Positions 9,312-20,422 are shown, counted from the stretch's first letter. The stretch: 64,000 bases of DNA from Dickeya fangzhongdai (GCF_002812485.1 NZ_CP025003.1:2790001-2854000), one strand, 5' to 3'. Notes: generated from the letters alone by a model not told the origin. Translations and numbers: made by a program.

Positions 9312-9365
9312 CGCGGAATTTCCTTAACAGAGACTCAGACCATCGGATGATGGCCGTCTTAATAT

Positions 9366-9397
9366 TGCTTTTACGTTTCATAGTGCTTTTACGTTTC
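9366..9397. promoter_or_regulatory. 14-bp direct repeats in the monooxygenase/LysR divergent region
   Basis: TGCTTTTACGTTTC occurs twice without mismatch, at 9366-9379 and 9384-9397, a period of 18 bp. It lies 55-86 bp upstream of the monooxygenase start. This is a candidate regulator binding site or the product of a short duplication. The remaining part up to 9562 is AT-rich promoter-like sequence. Confidence 0.45.
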
Positions 9398-9562
9398 GAA
9401 ATGATGCTGCGGGGCAGCTCAGCTTCGGAATGCGGAGAGTGTAGGACGCAAGATTATTTGGAAAAATAGCAGATATAGTTCATCACTATTATAAAATGAG
9501 TAACAATAAAGCTATCCGATTTCTTCTGAGCCGCTTTTCTTCCCCTGTAAAAGAAGCCCGCT

Positions 9563-10447
9563 ATGCAAATTAATCTTTTTGAATCAATTAAGATTTTTAT
9601 CGAAATTATCGAATCCGGCAGCCTTACCCAAGCGGCAGAAAACTTGCAGCTCCACCGTCCTGCCGTGACCAAAGCGTTGCAGCAGTTGGAGCAACACAGC
9701 GGCGTTCGTTTAATGCAGCGAACCACTCGCCGAATTTACCTGACGCCTGATGGCGAAGAATTTTATCGCCGCAGCAAACCCTTACTGGTGCAGGCGGATG
9801 ACCTACTGGAGTCATTCGCCCCAGAACGCGCACTGCACGGGCAACTGCGTGTAGATATGCCAATCGCTTTCGCAACGTTACTGATCGTACCCAACCTGCC
9901 TGATTTTTACCGCGAAAACCCCGGTATCGAGATCATTCTGAGCTGTTCTGACCTCCGCCGGGATATGCTGCATGATGGCCTGGATTGTGTGCTGCGCGTG
10001 GGGGAACTGGAAGATGGAGAGTATATCGCCCGGCCGATGGGCAATATAAAAATGACGACCTGCGCAAGCCCGGCTTATCTTGCCGCTTATGGTAAGCCCG
10101 ACACGCTGGAATCGCTGAAACAGCATCAGGCCGTAAACTGGATTAACAGCAGCAATCGCCGGATTATGCCGTGGATATTTCAGACCGCATCGGGAACAGA
10201 GGAAATACAACTGCCCGGCAAGCTGGTACTGGACAACACAGAAGCCTATACCGCCGCGGGTCTTGCCGGGCTGGGGCTTCTGCAGGGGATGACCTTCTTT
10301 TTACAGCCTTATCTCGACAGTGGCAGTCTGGTGGAAGTTTTACCAGACTATCCCGCTCCGGATCGCAAATTGTCGCTGCTTTATCCGCACCGTCACCTCT
10401 CACGCAAAGTACGCGTGTTTGCTGAATGGTTAGAACGGCTGCTTTAA
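9563..10447 (+). CDS. LysR-family transcriptional regulator
   Basis: The 294-residue protein has an N-terminal winged helix-turn-helix (about residues 5-62, including SLTQAAENLQLHRPAVTKAL) and a substrate-binding effector domain (about 90-290). The group resembles regulators of short-chain dehydrogenases and reductases in detoxification clusters. It diverges from the nitronate monooxygenase gene and lies upstream of the cupin operon, either of which may be its target. The ligand is unknown. Confidence 0.85.
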   Translation: MQINLFESIKIFIEIIESGSLTQAAENLQLHRPAVTKALQQLEQHSGVRLMQRTTRRIYLTPDGEEFYRRSKPLLVQADDLLESFAPERALHGQLRVDMPIAFATLLIVPNLPDFYRENPGIEIILSCSDLRRDMLHDGLDCVLRVGELEDGEYIARPMGNIKMTTCASPAYLAAYGKPDTLESLKQHQAVNWINSSNRRIMPWIFQTASGTEEIQLPGKLVLDNTEAYTAAGLAGLGLLQGMTFFLQPYLDSGSLVEVLPDYPAPDRKLSLLYPHRHLSRKVRVFAEWLERLL

Positions 10448-10515
10448 AAGCCAGAGTTATAGCAATGGTATTTGCCACCGAGGGGCCTCCCTGGCCCTGC
10501 CAATTTCCGGCCCAA

Positions 10516-10570
10516 CTGACAAAATTGTCAGGGGGTCGTCAGCCTGACGACATGTCACCCTGATTAGAAT
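10516..10570 (+). promoter_or_regulatory. CusR-like operator and promoter of the cupin operon
   Basis: CTGACA-AAAT-TGTCAG (10516-10531) has the same arms and 4-bp spacer as the site at 4974-4989, and its core matches the CusR/HprR box. A second perfect palindrome, GTCGTCAG-C-CTGACGAC, follows at 10535-10551. A possible -10, TAGAAT, is at 10565-10570, about 22 bp past the centre of the second palindrome, the same distance as in the promoter at 5004. Confidence 0.65.
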
Positions 10571-10612
10571 CATTGCAGGCTATTCCCTTCATCGACGAAA
10601 AGGAGGCTTTGT

Positions 10613-11092
10613 ATGACCGGAAAAATACGTTACTTCGGGCTGTTACTACCCCTCTTCACTTTTTCATCCTGGGCGGTGGAGCAAAATGTCCCCGTTCATA
10701 TTACCCCCGCCGGAAGTCAGAACGCGGTATATGGGCCAGCGGAGAATTTTACCGGACGCGTCTGGGTAGATCCGCTGTTCAAGCCTGATAAGGACATGCG
10801 TGTTTCGGGGGCTTACGTCACTTTTGAGCCAGGTGCTCGCTCCGCCTGGCATACGCACCCAGCAGGTCAGCGGCTTATTGTGACCTCCGGCGTAGGGCTG
10901 ACGCAGCAGGAAGGCCAGCCGGTACAGATAATTCGTTCTGGTGATGTCGTGTCATGCCCCCCTGGTGTCAAACACTGGCATGGTGCAGCCTCCGGCTGCG
11001 CCATGACGCCCCTGGCGATAACCGGGATCGTGGATGGGAAAAGCGTTAACTGGATGGAGAAAGTGACTGATGAACAATACCACGCCCATTAA
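10613..11092 (+). CDS. Exported cupin-domain protein
   Basis: The 159-residue protein has a Sec signal peptide (about 1-21) and one cupin barrel. Cupin motif 1 is around HTHPAGQRLIVTSG (residues 82-95) and motif 2 around PPGVKHWHGA (about 121-130), giving the His residues of a metal site. It resembles small cupins described as carboxymuconolactone-decarboxylase-associated or mandelonitrile-lyase-like. The reaction is unknown. It overlaps the next gene by 23 bp, so both are probably made together. A very strong AAGGAGG site precedes the ATG, and CusR-like operators lie 62-97 bp upstream. Confidence 0.8.
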   Translation: MTGKIRYFGLLLPLFTFSSWAVEQNVPVHITPAGSQNAVYGPAENFTGRVWVDPLFKPDKDMRVSGAYVTFEPGARSAWHTHPAGQRLIVTSGVGLTQQEGQPVQIIRSGDVVSCPPGVKHWHGAASGCAMTPLAITGIVDGKSVNWMEKVTDEQYHAH

Positions 11093-11834
11093 GGCATTCA
11101 CGGTAGCAGCATTGCTGATCGTTGGTTACAGCCTCACGGCAAATGCGGCGACAGTAACGCAAGGAATCACCGCAATGAATCAGGAGCAAACCGTTGCAGA
11201 TACATTGTCCGCACGCCAGCAGGCTATCCCTTTGATTGCGGCGTATATGGCAAGCAGCCAGATGGAAAAGCTTAATGCTGCGCTTAATCAGGGCCTGGAC
11301 GCCGGACTCACCATAAACGAAGCCAAAGAAATTCTCGTTCAGCTCTATGCCTATACCGGCTTCCCTCGCAGCCTGAATGCGTTAAATGAACTCATGAAGG
11401 TCGTTGAAGCACGTAAACAACGCGGCATCAGCGATGTTGAGGGTAAAGAACCTGTCAACCCTGTTCCCGTCGGCGATGAACTCCGCCGTATTGGCACCGC
11501 AAACCAGACCAGAATCTCAGGCGCCCCGGTTCAGGGCCCATTGTTTGATTTCGCTCCGGTCATTAATCAGTTCCTGCAAACACATCTGTTCGGTGACATT
11601 TTTGCCCGCGATAACCTCGACTGGCAAAGCCGCGAACTGGCAACGGTCGGCGCATTAGCGGCCACACCGGGCGTTGAAGCTCAGTTGCTATCGCATACGC
11701 GTGCAAGCATGCGGGTCGGCCTGACGGCAGGACAACTGCGCCAGCTGGTACAGGCACTGCGTGAACATGGCGAAAATGATGCCGCAATACGGGCTGAACA
11801 TGCGCGGCAACAGGCACTGGCTGGCGCAAAATAA
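11070..11834 (+). CDS. Exported carboxymuconolactone-decarboxylase-like protein
   Basis: The 254-residue protein has a Sec signal peptide (about 1-27, ending ANA). Two AhpD/CMD-like helical repeats follow (about 60-125 and 165-245). The usual Cys-x-x-Cys redox pair of AhpD is not present; the protein has no cysteine in these repeats, so an AhpD-type peroxidase role is unlikely. Cupin and CMD-like proteins are often found side by side and with aldo/keto reductases in enterobacteria. The start overlaps the cupin gene, indicating translational coupling. Confidence 0.75.
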   Translation: MNNTTPIKAFTVAALLIVGYSLTANAATVTQGITAMNQEQTVADTLSARQQAIPLIAAYMASSQMEKLNAALNQGLDAGLTINEAKEILVQLYAYTGFPRSLNALNELMKVVEARKQRGISDVEGKEPVNPVPVGDELRRIGTANQTRISGAPVQGPLFDFAPVINQFLQTHLFGDIFARDNLDWQSRELATVGALAATPGVEAQLLSHTRASMRVGLTAGQLRQLVQALREHGENDAAIRAEHARQQALAGAK

Positions 11835-11893
11835 AGGGGCCCTATTACTCACGGCGGTTACGGCAAAGGTGACAGCGACGTATTCTTGCCGGC

Positions 11894-12112
11894 CTTGCTC
11901 CGGCAGCACAAGACAGCTGTCGGGTACGCCTGGCAATGGCCCGGGAATGGCGAGACGTGGTTAACAAATCCGGAGGTGATGTGACCGTTACGCACCTGCC
12001 GGAGGGGGGGATAAAAGACATTCCACTTCCCGTTCTCCGATCTGAATAATGTTCAGATCGCTGATCTGGTTAGCCGGTTCCTGCAAGAAAAAACCTGCCG
12101 TAGTAAAAGAGC
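11894..12112 (+). pseudogene. C-terminal remnant of an alpha/beta hydrolase
   Basis: Two frames joined by a small deletion near 12018 read as the end of a familiar secreted alpha/beta hydrolase. Positions 11897-12019 give AQDSCRVRLAMAREWRDVV and later SGGDVTVTHLPEGGIK. The next frame from 12021 gives FHFPFSDLNNVQIADLVSRF. In intact relatives these parts are continuous. The N-terminal three quarters, including the nucleophile, are missing. The remnant lies between the CMD-like gene and an aldo/keto reductase, a setting where such hydrolases commonly occur, so a functional gene was probably lost here. Confidence 0.7.
12039..12059. other. Inverted repeat inside the hydrolase remnant
   Basis: GATCTGAA (12039-12046) and TTCAGATC (12052-12059) form a perfect 8-bp inverted repeat with a 5-nt spacer. 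Because it falls inside the decayed coding sequence (SDLNNVQI), it may be a coincidence of the codons. Confidence 0.35.
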
Positions 12113-12178
12113 CGCAAGCAAGGCTCAAAGAGTATTAATGAACTCTACTAATTAACCCTAGCGAATTTCACCCTCTAA

Positions 12179-14121
<1,943 letters not shown>

Positions 14122-14241
14122 TCAAAGAGAACTTATGAAGGGTGTCCATAGACGCCATCATTTTAGTCCCGCTACTGGCAATAATGATAATTGATATTCT
14201 GTCTGTATTGAAAATATGTCTGAATTAACAGACGGTTTCTC

Positions 14242-14487
14242 ATGAAAATACTCGTTGTCGGGGCGACGGGAAGTTTTGGTCTGCATGTCGTGAAGACCGC
14301 AATGGAAATGGGCCGCCAACCCAAAGCATTAGTCAGAAATCGGCGCAAAGTAAAACAGTTTCCCCATGAGGTCGACGTTTTCTACGGTGACGTTTCAATG
14401 CTTAAGACATTGGCTGGCGTGGCGAGAATATTGATACGGTCATTTCTACACCATCGTCAGACCGGGCTGGTTCGATTACCACCATGA
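14242..14487 (+). pseudogene. Broken NAD(P)-binding (NmrA/SDR-like) gene
   Basis: The first 60 codons encode a Rossmann fold start (MKILVVGATGSFGLHVVK) typical of atypical short-chain dehydrogenases of about 280 residues. Near 14421 the frame shifts: the next frame reads GENIDTVISTPSSD, the natural continuation (strand 4 region). After that the similarity fades, so the rest has been deleted or decayed. It lies next to a divergent LysR gene, its probable former regulator. Confidence 0.7.
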
Positions 14488-14789
14488 TGATCGGCACAAG
14501 CTCGTCATGCTTCGTATTGTCCGTTTCTGGCACGAAGCCGTCTGCGGAAACGTCACTGGGCAGCTATAAGCGTGAAGCAGACTTAAGACCCAAATAGCGA
14601 ATTGCTTATACAAGAGCTGCTACTCGAAAAGGTGTGAATGCTCAGTGGCGGTTCAACTATACGGCAGGTTCGTCTTCCCGGGGTGGTACAGTCAACTCAG
14701 CTATTGATTTGTCATGCAAATAAGAGGTAGCGCTCATTTTATTACCTTAGCGAGTCATATTCTGTGAATAGCTCTCAGGAGGAAATACC
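14488..14789. other. Decayed intergenic stretch and promoter of the IIB-like gene
   Basis: No intact gene is seen. The left part may hold further remains of the broken NAD(P)-binding gene. The right part is AT-rich and ends in a strong CAGGAGGAAAT ribosome binding site for the gene at 14790. Confidence 0.4.
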
Positions 14790-15104
14790 ATGAAAAAGCT
14801 TCTGATATGTTGTTTGTTCGGGAATACAGCAAACTCTCTCGCCAAAAAGATGCAGTTAGTGGCAGAAAGGAAGGGCTACCATCTGATCATTAGTGCTGTG
14901 GGTCTGGATAATTTCGCCAGCGTAGCTTCCGTTTTCGACGGTTTTCTCATTGCGCCGCACATTCAGTACAAACTCACAGAGATTAGAGAGATTGTCGGAG
15001 ACTCTCGTTCAATTGCGATTATTGAAAGTCTACTCTATGCATCACTCGACGCGGAGAAAGTTTTAAAGTTCGTGATGGAGCAGATGCCTGAACTAGCAGC
15101 CTGA
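14790..15104 (+). CDS. Orphan PTS IIB-like protein (lactose/cellobiose type)
   Basis: The 104-residue protein has the size and fold pattern of the IIB subunits of lactose/cellobiose PTS transporters. A beta strand leads into the phosphocysteine loop (KKLLICCLFGNTANSLAKKM), and APHIQYKLTEI matches the later conserved segment GPQVRYMLPEI. The active Cys would be Cys8 or Cys9, but the usual loop sequence C-x-AGMSTS is altered to CLFGNTANS. No IIA or IIC gene is nearby, so it may act with a distant transporter or have a regulatory role. It has its own strong Shine-Dalgarno and terminator. Confidence 0.7.
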   Translation: MKKLLICCLFGNTANSLAKKMQLVAERKGYHLIISAVGLDNFASVASVFDGFLIAPHIQYKLTEIREIVGDSRSIAIIESLLYASLDAEKVLKFVMEQMPELAA

Positions 15105-15111
15105 CACTGAC

Positions 15112-15141
15112 GGCCGCACCTTTTGTGCGGCCTCCTCTCTT
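15112..15141 (+). terminator. Intrinsic terminator of the IIB-like gene
   Basis: GGCCGCAC (15112-15119) and GTGCGGCC (15125-15132) form an 8-bp GC-rich stem with a 5-nt loop, followed by TCCTCTCTT, only 8 bp past the stop codon. Confidence 0.75.
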
Positions 15142-15346
15142 ATGCATGGAGTTTGTGCATAGCACTATGGTCTGTTCCCATTAATTAATAAACCGTGATG
15201 TGCGTAATGTCCGCTACCGGCATTTAACTGACCAGCAGAAATAATTACACCAAAAATAATGCCAAATTGAAATTAATTACAAGCCAGTAAAATACACCCG
15301 ATTAATAAAACAGCCCATCATCCTGACTATAGACAGGAGACAGTTA

Positions 15347-15380
15347 TAAAAAAGCCCCCGGCCATGAAAGTCCGGGGGCT
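15347..15380 (-). terminator. Intrinsic terminator of the alcohol dehydrogenase gene
   Basis: In the minus direction AGCCCCCGG (15380-15372) pairs with CCGGGGGCT (15361-15353) and is followed by a T-run (15352-15347), 24 bp past the stop codon. The 200 bp to its left (15142-15346) show nothing recognisable. Confidence 0.9.
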
Positions 15381-15403
15381 CGTCGATAATATTCAGATGA
15401 CAG

Positions 15404-16552
15404 TTAGAACGCGGCGGCAAAAATCTCGACGATTTCCGCGTGGGTCGCCTGTTTCGGGTTGGTCAACCCGCAGGCGTCTTTCAGCGCGTTGTCCGCCAGA
15501 ATGTTGAAGTCTTCTTCTTTCACGCCCAGATCTTTCAATCCGGCCGGGATACCGACATCGCGCGCCATCTGGCTGATCGCCGCGATCGCCGCGTCAGCAG
15601 CCTGTTGATCGCTCAGCCCGGCAACGTCGACGCCCAGCGCGACCGCAACGTCTTTCAGACGCCCTGCGGCGACGGTGGCGTTGTAACGCTCTACGTGCGG
15701 CAGCAGCACCGCATTGCACACCCCGTGCGGCAGGTTATAGAAGCCGCCCAACTGGTGCGCCATCGCATGCACATACCCCAACGATGCATTGTTGAACGCC
15801 ATGCCGGCCATAAACTGGGCGTAAGCCATCTGTTCACGCGCCACCATGTTTTTACCGTCTTTGACCGCATCACGCAGATGGTCGCGGATCAGTTCAATCG
15901 CTTTGATCGCCACCGCATCGGTAATCGGGTTAGCGGCGGTCGACACATAAGCTTCGATGGCGTGGGTCAAGGCGTCCATCCCGGTAGCAGCGGTCAGCGA
16001 TGCCGGCATTCCGACCATCAGGACCGGGTCGTTGACGGACATCACCGGAGTCACGTTTTTATCCACGATCGCCATTTTCACATGACGCACTTCATCGGTA
16101 ATGATGCAGAAGCGGGTCATTTCAGACGCGGTGCCCGCCGTGGTGTTGATGCCGATCAGCGGCAACTGCGGTTTGGCGGAAACATCCACGCCTTCGTAGT
16201 CGGCGATTTCGCCGCCGTTGGTCGCCAGCAGAGCGATACCTTTAGCGCAGTCGTGGGAAGAACCGCCGCCCAACGACACCACGCAATCGCTGTGGTTTGC
16301 TTTAAGAATTTTCAGGCCCGCATCCACGTTGGCAACGGTCGGGTTCGGCTGCACGCCATCATAAATGGCGCTATCGATCTGGTATTTTTTCAGCAATTGC
16401 TGCACGGAGGCTGCGACGCCGATTTTGTTCAGCACGCCGTCAGTCACGATCAAGGCATGTTTGAAACCCTGCAACTGAATCTGCCTGGCCGCTTCCTCTA
16501 ACGCACCCTCACCCATCAGGTTTAAAGCCGGAATATAAAATGCGCTGCTCAT
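15404..16552 (-). CDS. yiaY: Iron-containing alcohol dehydrogenase, YiaY-like
   Basis: The 382-residue protein closely follows E. coli YiaY and Zymomonas AdhB (group III, Fe-dependent). The N-terminal dinucleotide-binding domain has GGGSSHD at 96-101. The C-terminal helical domain carries the metal ligands Asp193, His197, His262 and His276 in the conserved segments [21 protein letters not shown] and LPHGVCNA. It interconverts alcohols and aldehydes with NAD(H). It is a single gene with its own terminator. Confidence 0.9.
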   Translation of the reverse strand: MSSAFYIPALNLMGEGALEEAARQIQLQGFKHALIVTDGVLNKIGVAASVQQLLKKYQIDSAIYDGVQPNPTVANVDAGLKILKANHSDCVVSLGGGSSHDCAKGIALLATNGGEIADYEGVDVSAKPQLPLIGINTTAGTASEMTRFCIITDEVRHVKMAIVDKNVTPVMSVNDPVLMVGMPASLTAATGMDALTHAIEAYVSTAANPITDAVAIKAIELIRDHLRDAVKDGKNMVAREQMAYAQFMAGMAFNNASLGYVHAMAHQLGGFYNLPHGVCNAVLLPHVERYNATVAAGRLKDVAVALGVDVAGLSDQQAADAAIAAISQMARDVGIPAGLKDLGVKEEDFNILADNALKDACGLTNPKQATHAEIVEIFAAAF

Positions 16553-16923
16553 AGATCACCATCCATTTATTACAGAGTCTTAACTTACAGCCATCCTAGC
16601 ATTGACATTTATCGGTAAAATTGACCAAAAACAAATTTCATCCACTCTTCGCTAAAATGCTGAACCGTTTTTTCTGAGGAATATCATGTATGAATGAAAA
16701 AACTGCGCCGCACAAATAAACAATTATTTTACTTCCAGGTTGCGCATAGAACCGGCGTAACGGGGCGGGTGGTATTTTCATCGTAAACAAGCGGGTCAAT
16801 CTGCCGTTATTACATAGATTACGGCCTGAAAAGGTGCTACATCGGCGTATCGCGCCAGACCAAACCGTATCAGTATTAGTGCACAAAGACAGGCTGTCGT
16901 ATCATGACTACTCGGGGCTTTTA
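16553..16923. other. Intergenic region between the dehydrogenase and Nudix genes
   Basis: It should contain the divergent promoters of the two flanking genes. An 82-codon minus frame (16638-16886) has no recognisable product and is not called. An upstream extension of the Nudix frame to 16834 has no similarity to the family. Confidence 0.4.
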
Positions 16924-17394
16924 ATGTCGACAATACCCATGACGAATGAGATCACATTTAAGGTGATCGGCGATATCAGCACGGCCAGCGCCTGTAGCGC
17001 GGCGCTGGTTGTACTCGTCGATCCGTACGGAAAAATCCTGCTGCAATTGCGGGATTCGGATAAAGACATACCCTACCCCGGTTACTGGTCGCTGTTCGGC
17101 GGCGGACTTGAAGCTGAAGAGACGCCCGCCCAGGCGGCGGTGCGTGAATTAAATGAAGAGATCGGCATCACCCTTGACGACCGGGAGTTAACGCCGCTGA
17201 TCGTCACGCTGTCGGATGACAGCAAAAACGCCCGGATTTATATCTTCTCGCTGACAACGGCGCTGACGCCGGGCGATATCGTGCTGCAGGAAGGTTCCGG
17301 GTTTGCGTTCTTCACCCGCGAGCAAATCGCGCATCTGCCGGTTGTGCCCTATGTCATGCGCGCCCTGAACCTGCTCTGGCGCGATACGCACTGA
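16924..17394 (+). CDS. Nudix hydrolase
   Basis: The 156-residue protein has a perfect Nudix box: GGLEAEE, then seven residues and RELNEEIGI (about residues 68-90), which binds the divalent metal and hydrolyses nucleoside-diphosphate-linked substrates. The substrate cannot be told. The ATG at 16924 is chosen for protein length, but the ribosome binding site is weak, and an ATG five codons later is possible. It is convergent with narI and shares a bidirectional terminator with it. Confidence 0.8.
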   Translation: MSTIPMTNEITFKVIGDISTASACSAALVVLVDPYGKILLQLRDSDKDIPYPGYWSLFGGGLEAEETPAQAAVRELNEEIGITLDDRELTPLIVTLSDDSKNARIYIFSLTTALTPGDIVLQEGSGFAFFTREQIAHLPVVPYVMRALNLLWRDTH

Positions 17395-17414
17395 TTCTCT
17401 CTTCCCCAAATGAC

Positions 17415-17442
17415 AACGCGATACGCCGGAGCGTATCGCGTT
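17415..17442. terminator. Bidirectional hairpin between Nudix and narI
   Basis: AACGCGATACGC (17415-17426) and GCGTATCGCGTT (17431-17442) form a perfect 12-bp stem with a 4-nt loop between two convergent genes. T-runs are short on both sides. Confidence 0.7.
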
Positions 17443-17466
17443 CACCATGCCGAATGACAGACGGCG

Positions 17467-18144
17467 TTAGCGCCGGTTTCTGACCAGTTGGTAACGACGG
17501 GTCAGATACTCAACCGGCGCGCTCCAGATATGCACCAGCCGGCAGAACGGGAACAGCAGGAACAGCGTCATTCCCAGCACCAGATGCAGGCGGAAAATCA
17601 GCGCTACGCCATCCAGATGCGCCGAGGCGCCGCCGCGAAACGTCACCACCGCCTGCGCCCAGTTCACCAGTTTCATCATCTCGCTGCCGTCCATGTGTTG
17701 CGCGGAAAACGGAATGGTCAGCAGCCCCAACGCCGCCTGAATCACCAGCAGCGACAGGATCAAAATATCGCCGGTGGTTGAGGTAGCGCGCACCCGCGGA
17801 TTCGTCAGCCGACGCTTCAGCAACAGCACGCCGCCCACCAGCGTCAGCACGCCGCAGGTTCCGCCGCCGATCATCGCCATCTTCTGTTTTATCTCCAGCG
17901 GCAAAAACGACTCGTACATCCAGTGCGGCGTCATCATGCCCAGAAAATGACCGCCCAACACGCCCAGAATGCCGAGATGGAACAGGTTCGACGCCAGCCG
18001 CATGCCTTTCTTATCCAGCATCTGGCTGGAGCCGGCGCGCCAGCTGTACTGACCGTAGTCGTAGCGCAACCAACTGCCGATCAGAAAAACCGCGCCGGCG
18101 ATGTAGGGGTAGATATCAAACAAAAACAGATTGAGATAATGCAT
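17467..18144 (-). CDS. narI: Respiratory nitrate reductase, gamma subunit
   Basis: The 225-residue membrane subunit anchors NarGH and carries two b hemes that take electrons from quinol. Five membrane segments are visible. The heme ligands His56, His66, His187 and His205 fall at the same positions as in E. coli NarI. It is the last gene of narGHJI, overlapping the narJ stop by one base. Confidence 0.97.
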   Translation of the reverse strand: MHYLNLFLFDIYPYIAGAVFLIGSWLRYDYGQYSWRAGSSQMLDKKGMRLASNLFHLGILGVLGGHFLGMMTPHWMYESFLPLEIKQKMAMIGGGTCGVLTLVGGVLLLKRRLTNPRVRATSTTGDILILSLLVIQAALGLLTIPFSAQHMDGSEMMKLVNWAQAVVTFRGGASAHLDGVALIFRLHLVLGMTLFLLFPFCRLVHIWSAPVEYLTRRYQLVRNRR

Positions 18145-18863
18145 CAGCAGTCTCCTTTGGCGCGTGATGCGTCAAGGTTCAGGTAGTGCGGCGCCACCGC
18201 GTCGACGAAACGACGCTGGTGACCAGTCTGTTGCGCCGGGGCGCAGCCCGCATCGGCCAGAAAGCGGACCTGCTCCTCTTCCCACACGGCATCCAGCGCC
18301 TGCGGCGTGTCGTCGCGCGCCTCTTCCGCCACTTTCGCCGCTACGGATTCACGCGAGGGCTCGATCGCCGCCAGCGCCAACAGCAGATCCGGCAGCAGGG
18401 CATACTCGCTGTCGCGCTGGCGTAACCGCTCCGCCAACAGCGTCAGGATCGGCGCAATATCGCGCAGCCCATCGCGCACGGTCTGCGGATCGCGCAACGT
18501 CAGGTACTCCAGATAGAGCGGCAGGAAATCCGGCAGTTCGCGGCAATCCAGTTCCAGCCCGACCTCACGGTACTGCGCCAGCAAATCCACCATCGCCTGA
18601 CCGCGGTCGCGCGACTCGCCATGCACATGTTCGAACAGCAGCAGCGACAACGCGCGACCGCGGTCAAACAGTTCGCTGTAGCGCGCCTGCCGGTCGAGCA
18701 GGTCGCCCTGATAAAAGTCGGCGATGAACTGCAGCAGTTGCGCGCTTTGGCGCAGCGGCAGTTCGTCGGCCTGTTCCAGCGCCTCCAGCATGGCCTGACG
18801 CTGCTGCCACAGTTCCGCATCCGGATACTCCAGCAGTCGGGCGATAACGCGAAGACTGATCAT
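18144..18863 (-). CDS. narJ: Nitrate reductase assembly chaperone
   Basis: The 239-residue TorD/DmsD-superfamily chaperone binds apo-NarG and assists molybdenum cofactor and Fe-S insertion before the complex joins NarI. The [10 protein letters not shown] start is typical. It overlaps narH by 4 bp, indicating coupled translation. Confidence 0.95.
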   Translation of the reverse strand: MISLRVIARLLEYPDAELWQQRQAMLEALEQADELPLRQSAQLLQFIADFYQGDLLDRQARYSELFDRGRALSLLLFEHVHGESRDRGQAMVDLLAQYREVGLELDCRELPDFLPLYLEYLTLRDPQTVRDGLRDIAPILTLLAERLRQRDSEYALLPDLLLALAAIEPSRESVAAKVAEEARDDTPQALDAVWEEEQVRFLADAGCAPAQQTGHQRRFVDAVAPHYLNLDASRAKGDC

Positions 18864-20422
18864 GACTTGTTCTCCTGCATCCGCCGGTTGCTCATGGTCT
18901 GGGTTTTGCTGGTAACGTCGATAGCGTCGATACGTCGGCTGTTGAACAGGTTGAACGACGAGTCGCTGCCGTGGCAGCCATCGCCAAAGCTGAAGCCGCA
19001 GCCGCGGGTTTCCGGAAACGCGTCCCGCGCCAGTTCCCGATGGCTGGACGGCACCACAAAGCGATCCTCATAGTTGGCGATCGCCAGATAGCGGTACATT
19101 TCCTCGGCCTGCGCCTGCGTCAGCCCCACCTGCTCCAGCGCGCTGACATCGGTGACCTGTTCCACCGTCTGCGCCCGCTTGTAATGGCGCATCGCCAGCA
19201 TACGCCGCAGCGCGCGCAGTACCGGGCGGGTATCGCCCGCGGTCAGCAGATTCGCCAGATACTGCACCGGGATACGCAGGCTTTCCACATCCGGCAGTAC
19301 GCCGCTGTGCGCCAGATTGCCCGCATCGGCGGCGGACTGGATCGGCGACAACGGCGGCACGTACCACACCATCGGCAGCGTGCGGTATTCCGGGTGCAGC
19401 GGTAGCGCCAGTTGCCATTCCACCGCCAGCTTGTACACCGGCGACTGCTGCGCCGCGTCAATCACGCTGAGCGGAATGCCGTCGCGCTGCGCCTGCGCGA
19501 TCACTTCGGGGTCATGCGGGTCGAGGAAAATATCCAGTTGGCGACCGTACAGATCGGTTTCGCTTTCTACCGATGCCGCCTGCTCGATACGATCGGCATC
19601 GTACAGCAGCACCCCCAGATAGCGGATACGCCCGACGCAGGTTTCCGAGCACAGCGTCGGCATGCCGGATTCGATGCGCGGATAGCAGAAAATGCATTTT
19701 TCCGACTTGCCGCTCTTCCAGTTGAAATAGATTTTCTTGTACGGGCAGCCGGTCAGGCACATGCGCCAGCCGCGGCATTTATCCTGGTCGATCAGCACAA
19801 TGCCGTCTTCCGCCCGTTTGTAGATGGCGCCGCTCGGACAGGTAGCGACACAGGCCGGGTTCAGGCAGTGCTCGCACAGTCTCGGCAGGTACATCATGAA
19901 AGTGTTCTCGAACTGCCCGTACATGGCTTTCTGCATGTCGTCGAAGTTCTTGTCCTGCGAACGTTTGCTGAACTCGCCGCCCAGATCGTCTTCCCAGTTC
20001 GGGCCGTTTTCGATCTTCTCCATGCGCTGGCCGGTTACCAGCGAACGCGGGCGCGCCACCGGCTGGTGCCGGCTTTCACCGGCGCGTTGCAGATGGGCGT
20101 AGTCGTAGTCGAACGGCTCGTAATAATCGTCCAGCGTCGGGACGTCCGGGTTGGCGAAAATCTTCGACAGCACCCCGACGCGATTGCCCATGCGCGGCTC
20201 AAGCCGCCCGTTGATTTTACGAATCCAGCCGCCTTTCCATTTTTCCTGATCTTCCCAGGCGTGCGGATAACCGGTGCCGGGTTTGGTTTCCACGTTATTG
20301 AACCAGGCGTACTCCATCCCTTCGCGGCTGGTCCAGACGTTCTTGCAGGTCACCGAACAGGTATGGCAGCCAATGCATTTATCCAGATTCAGCACCATGC
20401 CGACTTGTGAACGAATTTTCAT
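18860..20422 (-). CDS. narH: Respiratory nitrate reductase, beta subunit
   Basis: The 520-residue electron-transfer subunit holds four Fe-S clusters. The first ferredoxin motif has Cys16, Cys19, Cys22 and Cys26 as in E. coli. Further clusters are in CEHCLNPACVATCPSG and the segment CRGWRMCLTGCPYKK, where a Trp replaces one Cys as in the family's 3Fe-4S cluster. It overlaps narG by one base (narG stop/narH start). The C-terminal tail after about residue 490 is variable. Confidence 0.97.
   Translation of the reverse strand: MKIRSQVGMVLNLDKCIGCHTCSVTCKNVWTSREGMEYAWFNNVETKPGTGYPHAWEDQEKWKGGWIRKINGRLEPRMGNRVGVLSKIFANPDVPTLDDYYEPFDYDYAHLQRAGESRHQPVARPRSLVTGQRMEKIENGPNWEDDLGGEFSKRSQDKNFDDMQKAMYGQFENTFMMYLPRLCEHCLNPACVATCPSGAIYKRAEDGIVLIDQDKCRGWRMCLTGCPYKKIYFNWKSGKSEKCIFCYPRIESGMPTLCSETCVGRIRYLGVLLYDADRIEQAASVESETDLYGRQLDIFLDPHDPEVIAQAQRDGIPLSVIDAAQQSPVYKLAVEWQLALPLHPEYRTLPMVWYVPPLSPIQSAADAGNLAHSGVLPDVESLRIPVQYLANLLTAGDTRPVLRALRRMLAMRHYKRAQTVEQVTDVSALEQVGLTQAQAEEMYRYLAIANYEDRFVVPSSHRELARDAFPETRGCGFSFGDGCHGSDSSFNLFNSRRIDAIDVTSKTQTMSNRRMQENKS

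Noticed and set aside
11070..11834. AhpD-type peroxidase for the CMD-like protein
   Set aside because: The CxxC active site required for AhpD activity is not present.
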